DNA from: Cliona cf. orientalis
Lineage: Eukaryota; Porifera; Demospongiae; Clionaida; Clionaidae
DNA: 64,000 nucleotides
Direction of reading: 5' to 3'
Assembly: GCA_963930775.1 (NCBI GenBank)
Contig: OZ005695.1
Coordinates: 3,286,001 to 3,350,000, forward strand
Shown here piece after piece: positions 46,634 to 55,656 of this stretch. A model generated the notes under the pieces. The model searched no databases. It was not told the DNA's origin and saw only the letters and a list, made by a program, of their open reading frames with translations. Every line of letters starts with the position of its first letter. Within the stretch, counting starts at the first letter, position 1. The position numbers and the translations under genes are program-made.

Positions 46634-47090
46634 CCGTATAGCGGGAAATTTTCGTTGGTGCTAATTTTCGTATGATTGACCAAAACACCCTTAGAATAAG
46701 TTTTCGTATTTTTTAATTTCGTATGCTTGCTGCGGGAGATTGCGCGCATGCGCAGCTGAGAGCGCTCATACTTACGTGCGGTATGCGGTAACGCTACCAT
46801 CACTGGCTTCCTTGATCGTAATCGATACTGATAGCGGTCCACTGGGACCAGAAAGGTCACTCCGTTTCGACGCCTTGGCAAAGAACCGATAAAAAGACAG
46901 CTAGCCTTGCATTTAGCACCAGCCGCTAACGACCGCGTGCAGCCGTGATAGGCGTATAGGTCAAAGATCACTCGTGAAAGGGAAAAAAATTTCGTACGTT
47001 CAAATTTTCGCAGTTTTTATTTTCGTATAAGGGATGGAGCATACGAAATATACGAAAATTAGCACCATACGAAAATTTCCCGCTATACGG
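46634..47090. mobile_element. CCGTATAGCGGG-family MITE, TA target
   Basis: The inverted termini CCGTATAGCGGGAAATTTTC match on both sides for more than 20 bp and are bordered by TA. The interior is rich in TTTTCG/CGAAAA words near both ends. It breaks exon 4 of the Death-domain gene. Confidence 0.85.
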
Positions 47091-47211
47091 TAAATGCTAC
47101 TGCTGGTGCAAAACTTAATTGTTGAAGGAAGAATGACTGCCAAGCAAAAGGCAGCTCTGAAAGCGAATAAAGTGACGTGGATAAGATACAAATTGAATGA
47201 GAAAACTAGAG

Positions 47212-47601
47212 CTCTATAGACGACTTAAGGCGTGAACGTTTAGCCGATTAGATGACCACCAGGAGGTGTGACCAGGCGCGACTCGCACCTTTGCTGCTGC
47301 CTCAAATGTATTAGTCGTATATGGGAATAGAAATACTCTCAGTTGCTACGACACGATCGATAAAAATCGAGCAGCACCCTAGAGCCTGAGTGCAGTAAGA
47401 TCGGCCACTAAAGTATCCATAATTGTGGTGATAGATGAATGGCAAGAGTCCTTGCTATTTTCTAAGTGTTTTAGAGCATTTCTTCCCATACCCATAGTGT
47501 ATTTTTGACCACCAGTGGGCGTACGCATACGTGTGATATAGTGCGATTCACACTTTTTAATGAGATAAACGTTCACGCCTTAAGTCGTCTATATATAGAG
47601 C
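47212..47601. mobile_element. GACGACTTAAGGCGTG MITE
   Basis: The left TATAGACGACTTAAGGCGTG then AACGTTTA is mirrored at 47566-47597. About 390 bp, no coding content. It supplies the TAG stop after the last Death-domain gene remnant. Confidence 0.75.
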
Positions 47602-47860
47602 ACATACCCCGCGCGCGCTGCAGCGTCGGATGTCAGAGCATATCAATGGTCAGAGAGCTCGATGATGCAGATGCGAGCAGCCTGTTGACGACCTTTACCT
47701 ACATATGGTGCCAGGTTGTGCGCATGAGCAGAGAGCACATAGTGGGCAGTGTCCATAGGCGTGGCCAACAAAAAGCAGCATTTGCAACGCTCGTGGGCCT
47801 TGCCCAACGATTCGAAGCAACTAAAGCCAGTTTTTCGGCGATATTGACGGATACGTTGCA
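47602..47860. repeat. Dispersed repeat, inverted partner at 53340-53575
   Basis: Words 'catacccc', 'cgcatgagcagag', 'gggcagtgtccataggcgtgg', 'ccaacaaaaag' and 'ttcgaagca' occur in reverse complement and in matching order at 53340-53575. A 153-codon frame across it is not conserved in the partner, so I treat it as non-coding mobile sequence. Confidence 0.65.
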
Positions 47861-47937
47861 TTTACGAGTCGCTCAGATGCCTAGATCTCCAGATCTGGCG
47901 ATTTTTGTGCTATTAGACGATAACGATGACCGATTAC

Positions 47938-48034
47938 ATTACCCCTTGCGCATGCGCGCGGGGTAATTATCTTCAGTGCAGGTTACCATCAGGTGCATTT
48001 ACCCCGCGCCGCGCGCATGCGCAAGGGGTAAAGC
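47938..48034. repeat. Inverted repeat with GCGCATGCGC core
   Basis: TTACCCCTTGCGCATGCGCG at 47939 and its near complement at 48000-48032 flank about 30 bases. One arm also occurs at 26598-26630 together with the neighbouring 'gatctggcgattt' text. A repeat-family terminus. Confidence 0.7.
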
Positions 48035-48194
48035 AATCAGTTTGTCTGTCTGTTGTCGTTGTGTGGTTTATTGACCACATCCACTCTTTTCTAAGTATGC
48101 TGAGGTGACTGCGCATGCTCAAGCTCCTGGCAATGGTCGTCAAGTCATAAAACTGCCGCAGAGTGTTGCAAAACTACGCTACAGGCTCTAGTTC

Positions 48195-48563
48195 ATGATG
48201 GCACAGATTTCTGCCCAAGACGTTGCTAACGAAGTCGGCCTCGCGGCTGATGAGCTCTCAAAACCATGTGATAGCAGCATTATTCCTTCTCTGGCCGATT
48301 GTTTCAGCCAGTGGAAAGTGATTTTCGGGTCTCTGCTCAGTGACCTCGATCTCAATGATGTCGACAGAGAAAACACTACAGAAGAGGAGTAAAGGATAGC
48401 TGCTCTACGCAAATGGAAGGCCAGGAATGGGCGTGGCGCTACTTATAAGATTCTCGTAGATGTTCTACTAAATAAAGGTGAAAGATATCAAGCTGAGAAT
48501 CTGTGTGGCAAGATTCCCAGACTAGCAGGCCGTTTGTCATTGAGCGACAAAAATGGCAAGTGA
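48195..48563 (+). pseudogene. Second Death domain, in-frame stop
   Basis: MMAQISAQDVANEVGL opens a Death-domain-like sequence: SQWKVIFGSLLSDLDLND, then after a TAA at 48390-48392 the same frame continues RIAALRKWKARNGRGATYKI and LLNKGERYQAENLCGKI, reaching TGA at 48561. The stop falls in the middle of the six-helix fold, where a lysine codon (AAA) would be expected. Non-functional as read. It may have belonged to the disrupted gene upstream. Confidence 0.75.
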
Positions 48564-48607
48564 CTTCTACAATCGATAGTGGTATGGACCAGGACCAGTA
48601 ACTATTA

Positions 48608-48990
48608 GGCCACTCCAAGTCAATCATTAGTTTCTGGTCACACCAGTTGTCTCAAGTACATGCAAACCTCGAGCAGCATATTCATCACAGACAGCTCATG
48701 CTATGAGTTGTACCAAGGGCTTATAAGCCCTTGGCTGTACAAGTACACAGGCAGTTTAACAGTAAAATTTAATGTAGAATAACAAACCACAGATTCGATC
48801 ACCATCATGGAATGTGCAGCAGGCAATGAGCTCAAGATCGAGCTTGATCTCGAGATCGAGAGTATCACGTGGCTCAATACATCATTTTACATCATTTTTA
48901 CTATGAATATCATTATAGTCCTCATAAATTGCCTTTTCAAAATATCATGCGGGCGGGTGACCAGAAACTAATGATTACTTTGGAGTGGCC
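48608..48990. mobile_element. GGCCACTCCAA MITE with TTA target
   Basis: The inverted ends GGCCACTCCAAG...CATTAGTTTCTGGTCAC match over about 35 bp with a few differences. TTA precedes and follows the element (48605-48607, 48991-48993). A 3-bp TWA target is typical of PIF/Harbinger elements (known); assignment is inference. A related end lies at 49098. Confidence 0.75.
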
Positions 48991-49242
48991 TTATGCTACT
49001 AGATGAAATTTAATTTGTATCTTCTGTGGCTATAGGCCCAAGTGATTTTTATAACTGGGGTCTCATGCAGTCACTGTGGCAGATGTTGTATATTTAGGCC
49101 ACACCAAATTGATTACAGATGTCTCAAGGACAGGCCTAGGCTGCCACTACAAATGTTGACCAGGGTGGCAGGGGAAAAAATAATGAATCTCATTAAAATT
49201 GTCATGAATATCATTAAAAAGAAACCGCAGACCTCCCAAGTA

Positions 49243-49449
49243 CCGTATAGTGGGAAACTTTCGAGGGAGAAAACTTTCACGAATTTCGTGATTTTTCCGC
49301 CATCCGCGAAAGTTTTCTCCACGAAATTCTAGGCATGCCACATCCATTATTCGACCAGTTTTAACATTCCGCGAAAGTTTTCTCCGCGAAATGCTCCTTT
49401 CCTACCGATCCACGAAAGTTTTCTCCCTCGAAAATTTCCCGCTATACGG
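49243..49449. mobile_element. CCGTATAG-family MITE, short form
   Basis: CCGTATAGTGGGAAACTTTCG on the left and CGAAAATTTCCCGCTATACGG on the right, with TA on both sides. The interior has four spaced GAAAGTTTTCTCC-like units. Confidence 0.8.
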
Positions 49450-49924
49450 TATCCCTCCCATGAGCATATCACCACAGTTCCGAGGTTGATAACATCTTGA
49501 CCTGGTCCACATTTGACCAGGATGCAGCATTGCTCAACCATGCAGCCATATTGCAGATGGTGATCGACAATAAAGTCAGCTACTTTCAAACTGCACTGGA
49601 CTGAGATACTCTAATTAACACACTTTTGCCACACCCACTTATTTGAATATATATATATTTTCCCGATTTCTTCAAAATTGGATCTGCCAGATCCGTGAAA
49701 CATAAATCAAATTGATATTTGATTTTTTGGGCAGCCTATAGCTAGCCTGGTAATGTTTAGCCACAATAATATTATTATAATAATATTGCAGGGTTTTCTA
49801 CATGAGGGGGGATTCCCCCCCCCCCCCCCTCCCCCGTCAAAGTTTTCCATGCTGCTTATACATGTACCATAATCAAGTGGCCAACATCCACAATGTTCCA
49901 AAGTAATCCCACAATGTTGATACA

Positions 49925-50672
49925 CCGTATAGCGGGAAATTTTCACATGGTGCTGAATTTCATGTTTCTCGTGGATTGATTTGGTGCCACAAAAATTAGA
50001 ACTGCAAAAATTTTAAGTGGGCAGAGAAAACATGACATCATACATGCTGCTTGAATCCAGGTGAGCCTGGGTTTGAAGCTAGCTGCTGCACTGATCTATA
50101 TCACTTGATCAGCGCTAACAAGGTGACTCTACCACTATTGGTAAAATTCATTGGGCTCCTGATTCCGGAAGGTCACTGTCAGAGAAATCAACCCTCCTTC
50201 CATGGCTACGGTGACAGGATTGGCAGCCATTATCATGGCTTTCCTAAGCTCATCATTGACAATGGCAGTCCAAACATCTCTGTAAACGTACAGTAACAGT
50301 AGACTCCACCATGATGATATCTCGATTTGTGGCTCCAGTTTCTTTGTACACTTGTGGCTACCACATGTAGATGTGGGTGTGGTCTCCATATGGGGAAGGT
50401 ACCGTATAGCGCCTTAATTTCGCGGATAGCTCTCTACAAAGTTTTCGTTGAATAAATTTTGCGGTTCCGGCCTGGTATGGGCGCGCGCTCATGGGCATTG
50501 GTAATTTTCGTTGAATAATTTTTGTAGAAGCTGTTGTATCCGCGAAAACAGTGAAAATTAAGTCCCACGAAATTTAAGTGCTATACGGTAAGAAAATAAC
50601 CACAAATATTCTTCTAGAGTGTTAACAAGCAATTCTGCGAAATTTGCACCAGTGAAATTTTCCCGCTGTACA
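49925..50672. mobile_element. CCGTATAG-family element, degenerate right end
   Basis: Left end CCGTATAGCGGGAAATTTTC; the right end is a decayed complement (GTGAAATTTTCCCGCTGTAC, 50652-50671). It contains a younger element of the same family at 50402-50588. Confidence 0.6.
50402..50588. mobile_element. CCGTATAGCGCC MITE nested in a relative
   Basis: CCGTATAGCGCCTTAATTTCG and CGAAATTTAAGTGCTATACGG as inverted ends, with TA on both sides; 187 bp. Confidence 0.8.
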
Positions 50673-50776
50673 GCACTAGTGAACACTGAAGGTCATGCAA
50701 GCTGCCAAACATTTGTGTGGTGGCAGCAATTAAGGGTGGATATGGATGAGAACAATACTTCTTATTATTATCAATT

Positions 50777-52464
50777 ATGGTGCAATTTCCAGAAATCACC
50801 GCGACTGACTGTGATCCAAAAGAAAGTGAATCTGACATACAATTTCGATGTCCCTGTGGTGAGTGCTCTTTAGAAATTTACCTTAAAGATGGTTGTCCTA
50901 AATCGTGTATCCCTTATCTCGGAATGACCATTCTTAGTAAAGGGGATCAAGAAAACTTGAATTACATATTGAAAAAGGATACCAAAAAAATTATGGAGAG
51001 TTTTACCGATCTATCAAATAGAACTTGTGATTCTCTAATAGAGCAAAAAATAACAGTTGACAAGTTAGTCAGAGTGGCTGTCACTTCCAATTCTTCTTTA
51101 CATGACAAGTTAACAGGATCAACGTCAGTTGATCAAGTGTTTACGCATCTTGCTCCTGAAATGTCATTCTTCAATCACAAAACTTTGGAAAAGATAATTA
51201 ATGAGTTGGGTGATGCCGACGACAAAGAACGTTTAGCTGATTATTCTAAAGAGTTTAAGGAATTTTGTAAACGTAAAGTTTTTGAAGTTGAACCAGGCCA
51301 TTGCACATGTGGGCAACGCTTTTCTCAATTGAAACAAAGGAAACTGTTTGCTGTAGTTTTACCGACGGGTGAAAAAATGTTACAAAACCTTGGAGATGCT
51401 GTGAGTATCAAGGAGACGCTTGCAGATGATCTAGATATCCCATTAGATACCCTTCATCTCCACCGAATTGACAAGGGTAGCGTAATACTTGCATTCTCAG
51501 TTCCAGATTCTATTGCAGAAGAATTATTTCCCCTACCAAAGGAGAAACTTGCCCTACTAAGGGTAAAGGGTATGCTACTCTTTGTACCACAAGATTTGAA
51601 ATCGGAATCAAGTCAGGTATGCTTTTAAATTTGGACTCTTTCAAGATTTAATACTATCGTGTTCACATATTGCAGTTGGAAGATTTAACGGATCCACTTG
51701 CATGCAGTGCTGATATGCATGAACATTCAAGCAAATACACACCTACAGTTTCATCTGGTACACCTGGAGAATTACTTGTCAGTCACAGTCTCCCAACTTC
51801 AGTACAGCTCTCCTGGACTCCTGGTATGCACACACTGATCTTGCTGATGCATACTCATCAGGCACTGCTATTAACTCTTCAAACACTTAATTGTAGAACT
51901 CCCTGATGTTTCACTATTGCCACAATCTCCTGGCAACATCAGACCCCTTGGCTCTCCCTCAAAAGTACATGGGGTCAAAATCAAGAAACCTACACATGTA
52001 TCTAGAAATGGCAAAAGATAACAACTGCTTGATACATGCTTATTACATTATATATATTATATAGCTCTAGCGGCTGTCTAGAAGTGTGCCAATTTCCTAG
52101 TAGTTAAACCATGCAAGAAAAAAGTATGCACTTAATTCCTAGGTGTGCAGTAAAACCTGTGCAGCATGCATACGCATGTCCTGAGCAGTTGAAGTTGCTA
52201 CCCTAATTCTGTATGTTGCTATTGTTATTGTAGATGGCATGGAGATATATGTGAAAGAAGTGCATACTGGTAAGACCATCACTCTGGAGGTGAAGGCTTC
52301 AGACACCATTGAGAATGTCAAGGCTAAGATTCAAGATAAGGAAGGAATTCCACCTGATCGACAGCAACTCATTTTTGCTGGGGTGTGGCTTGAAGATGGA
52401 CGTACATTGAGCGACTACAATATACTGAAGGAAACAACACTATACCTGGCACTACCACTGACAG
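50777..52464 (+). CDS. Death-adaptor-related protein with candidate ubiquitin-like 3' exon
   Basis: Exon 1 is 50777-51616 ([12 protein letters not shown]...): an N-terminal Cys cluster [20 protein letters not shown], a helical domain ([34 protein letters not shown]), and an alpha/beta module ending [20 protein letters not shown]. That module is the same type as exon 4 of the gene at 44735. Exon 2 is 51676-51823 (phase 0 entry, phase 1 exit). Two 3' exons both fit phase 1: 51897-52021, ending in TAA, or 52234-52464, encoding a ubiquitin fold ([32 protein letters not shown]). The latter may splice on through the donor at 52465 or read to TGA-free stop at 52526. The ubiquitin copy has V for Lys48 and ends LALPLTGD instead of the diglycine. 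Alternative splicing is likely or one exon is misassigned. Role: probably cytosolic immune or apoptosis signalling, by resemblance. Confidence 0.6.
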
Positions 52465-52526
52465 GTGATGATTACCTTTGTTTCATAGGAGTGGCATATA
52501 GCTCAGTTGCACAAATGTGGGTGTAG

Positions 52527-53719
52527 TTATTATATCCCCAGTAAATAGCAATTTATTTTTCTGTGGTTATGAGGTAATTGTATGATGCAACCTATGAGGT
52601 AATTTGAAAAAAATCCAGGGCCTCACTGGAGCCTTTCTAGGACTTGAAAATCAGTAAATATGTAGAGTATCTTACACGTGTATCCAGCAAATACATTACA
52701 AGCTGAGCGCTACTTTCTCTGAGAAGTGTACCATTGGTTGAACTTCACGTGTTTTCTTGGCTTACGTAATGCCGTGGATAAATAAAGCTAGAAGAGAGAG
52801 TATACCATAAATTGCGAATATTTCGTGTCTAAAATATTCCATGCAATAATTAAAATAATTTTCGGACAAATGACCCAGTACTGCAATACTAATATTGCAC
52901 TTGTATTGTTTTGTGTTTAATTTTCGCACAATAACGAAATGTTCATGATTTACAGTACATAAACTATGTGCATAAAATCTATTTTATAGTGGCAACACAA
53001 AAATTCCAACTATCACACCCACCAAGTATTAGATTACTTGGAGTACACATGGTGCAAATAGTGCCTCGCGCAAGCACATGAATTAGTGAGGCATGCATGA
53101 GCTACTCTTCATAGCTGGCACAGATGGGCGTGATGAAGAATACGTAAATGGAAGAAAATCCCATGAGTGACTCATGGGATTGATTTACGTCACTTTTCCC
53201 ATGAGTCATTCATGGGAAGAATTTACGTCTCTCTTGAATGGCGTAAATTCCCCAAAAGATAATTCTTTATAGCTATACATGGGAATGATTTACGTACTTT
53301 TCATTAGAGTAAAACCCCATCTGATGGGTATTCAATGAGTAAATCAGTCGAACTTGGCGAAAAACGTGCTTTAGCGTGCTTCGAATCGAGGGACATAGTC
53401 CATGAGCGTCACAAATAGTGCCTTTTTGTTGGCCTTCGTAACCACGCCTATCGACAGTGCCCACAATGTATTATGCATGTAGGCCTTGTGCTTTCTGCTC
53501 ATGCACATAACACACAAAAACAGATCTATAGATTGCGCAATGTGCGCATGGGGTATGTGCTCTACAGAGCTCTCGTATTACAAGTATGTTTGATGTCACA
53601 ATCATGGGAGAAATGTGGCTAATATGCATGCATGAGTTACTCACAGTATAGTATCACATATTCAGTCTAGAGAAAATCTAAACAGTATCATCTCCCTAGC
53701 TGTCAACCCTTAGTACAGT
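52527..53719. other. Non-coding with palindromes and a dispersed repeat
   Basis: No gene. 53154-53220 holds two palindromic units, CCATGAGTGACTCATGG and CCCATGAGTCATTCATGGG, each beside 'atttacgt'. 53340-53575 is the inverted partner of the repeat at 47602-47860. Confidence 0.6.
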
Positions 53720-53724
53720 GGTGC

Positions 53725-53800
53725 ATATGCAGCAGCACCAACTTTGAACCTATTACTCCGTAGACCACAGGTCAACAGCAGCTGCTCTAACTCACCGCTG
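53725..53800 (-). repeat. Possible tRNA-derived sequence
   Basis: On the - strand, GTGAGTTAGAGCAGC resembles a D-arm/A-box and AGGTTCAAAG a B-box about 40 bases later, with partly complementary GCAGC/GCTGC ends. Too irregular for a working tRNA; a decayed tRNA or SINE head is possible. Confidence 0.3.
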
Positions 53801-55100
53801 CGATGGCCATATGGCGACATTCTCACTCTGCTTGAATGTCGAATCTACCACCACACTATGACAAAGAATAGACCTCGTCTCTTGCTTTGCTCGAGGCTCG
53901 GTGGCAGGTGGCCTGCATGCTGAGCAGGCCTCTCGAAACGTGCAGCGCTTTGTGCTGTTCGTTCGAGCATATATATGATTCGAAAATGCATCTCTATGGC
54001 CACCCTTGTTTATCCACACAGCACTGCAATTCTGACCAATCGTGAGCCTTCTGAATTTGTAGCAGAGCGCATCTTTTGTGCCCTCTGGGTTAGGATACGG
54101 ACTATATTATAAGAAAATTGTCGCTCAGAAAAGTTGTTATAACCAAACTATTTAATAAGGTAGAATCAACATGATGTAATGACTGGAGACATTTATCATC
54201 AGCAGCCAAGTCAACATTATCTTTCAGAAGTATAAGATGCATACTTAGTCTCAATTACAGTGTATAATACATGTATACATAATATAGACTATAGAGACAC
54301 ACATGAGTGCAGGAATTTCCTCGCTCAGCGATTGGTTAATTAAGGATGCGGTGAGGATACCGGATTTAGCGTTGCACCACACCCCACAAGGTAGGCCGAG
54401 CGCGGGTGGGGCTAGCCTCCTGCTTGGCACGTGCCAAAACACGAGGCCGAGGCTAGGGTGGGGCAAGATTGCCTCAATATGAGTCAGACGGTGCTAAAAT
54501 CCTTGCGTACTATAGATCTATTTGGCGAGGTGCTAGTTATAAGAGTAGGAGACTCAGTCTAAAAGTTTAGTATTGGATAGCAATCAACTTTTGACATCTC
54601 CTGTGTTTGTGAAGGAGCTGACAAAGGGACTACAGAATAATTCCAAGGACGCAATAGTACGCCCACACAGTAAGTCCAAATTTTAGTTAGGTTGTCAGTT
54701 TGACATGTTCAAAGAGTGGGCCGATTGTCAGCCAATCTGTGAGTAGGAATGAAATGGGGGTCACAACTATGACAGTGGAGTGCGAGCTTTAAGGGAGGTG
54801 CACAATTTTTCAAATGGGGTACATACACTTAGGCAAGACGAAGCATTCACGGTACACTTGGCAGCAGGTTAGCAATCTGATCAACAGTTAACAAACTGCA
54901 AAGGCTGGCCTGTGTTGCTCTGGTGGCTGAAAGCAATATTAAATTTTTAGAAATTCGGGAAACTTCGTAAGTGCAACCAGGACATGACTCAGAGTGGGAA
55001 CCTCGCTTTGCTCAGAATTAACCGGCTCTGGTGTATTCAATGCATGGGTTTATAAAGATATGCATAATAATATGGTACTTGCGTGTTACAGATGTGCAAG
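53801..55100. other. Intergenic, no supported gene
   Basis: Contains a GC-richer patch at 54370-54470 with imperfect inverted words (gtaggccgag / gaggccgaggctag; ccccac / gtgggg). No domain-bearing frame on either strand. Confidence 0.45.
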
Positions 55101-55505
55101 TGTCCTAGAAGTGAACCGCCTCCCAGAATATTTCTATTATTCATGTGCTGTATTACCAGTCGTGCATCTAACAGATGTGATTTAGTGCCCTAGAAGTGAA
55201 ACGCCCCCCAAGAATATTTCTATTATTCATATGCTGTGTTACCAGTCATGCATCTAACAAATGTGATTTAGTGTCCTATAGAAGTGAAACGCCCCCAAGA
55301 ATATTTGTTATTCAATTACCAGTCATGCATCTAACAGAAGTGATTTAGTGTCCTATAGGTGAAATGCCCCCAAGAATAATATTATATTTGTTATTTAATT
55401 ACCAGTTATGCATCTAACAGATGTGATTTAGTGTCCTATAGAAGTGAAACGCCCCCAAGAATATTTCTATTATTCATATGCTGCACTTTGTTTGCAGTCA
55501 TATTC
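55101..55505 (+). repeat. Tandem repeat (~77-87 bp units, 5 copies) upstream of TRIM gene
   Basis: The units begin at about 55101, 55185, 55272, 55349 and 55432. Each carries 'gaagtgaaacgcccc', 'aagaatatt', 'accagtcatgcatctaac' and 'gtgatttagtg'. Single or double copies recur at 59300-59360 and 59648-59790, also upstream of TRIM remnants, so the repeat was duplicated with the gene. Confidence 0.88.
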
Positions 55506-55656
55506 ATAATTTCGTGGAATGTTCTAGGAGAACAATGATCCTTATGCCCATATAAGGATTTGTCAGACGGTTATGATTTTCTGTCCTAAGCTTCTGAGTT
55601 GTCATATATATAATAGTAACCTAACTTAGTACAATCATAATTTTCTTGGTACAATC

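Larger units (their letters stand above)
44735..47217 (+). pseudogene. Death-domain protein gene interrupted by mobile elements
   Basis: Exon 1 is 44735-44792 (MAVSPDKHGQNKAESEFKL). Exon 2, 44881-45225, holds a Death domain: LRDYFKVCQSLKDL, RLGGALGLSYSTLQEM, AAWLKREDKVLQDSGEP, TWSTLEGALRKIGQTGLAEDI. Exon 3, 46090-46213, is a helical segment (EETKEDLYQQVVRDTRLIKQ). Exon 4 starts at 46458 after a good pyrimidine tract and encodes MKKLYVKLALDDPELQN...ESGSVLVSYI, the same module type as the C-terminal half of the gene at 50777. Phases agree at all three junctions (1, 1, 2). Exon 4 is then cut by a CCGTATAG element (46634-47090). The likely continuation MLLLVQNLIVEGRMTAKQKA lies beyond it in another frame, and a second element supplies its stop. 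Probably non-functional now, or truncated after the Death domain and helix. The role by family is death-fold adaptor signalling (inference). Confidence 0.6.

Noticed and set aside
47505..47966. 153-codon + strand ORF
   Set aside because: It spans the end of a MITE and a dispersed repeat. The inverted partner at 53340-53575 does not keep the frame.
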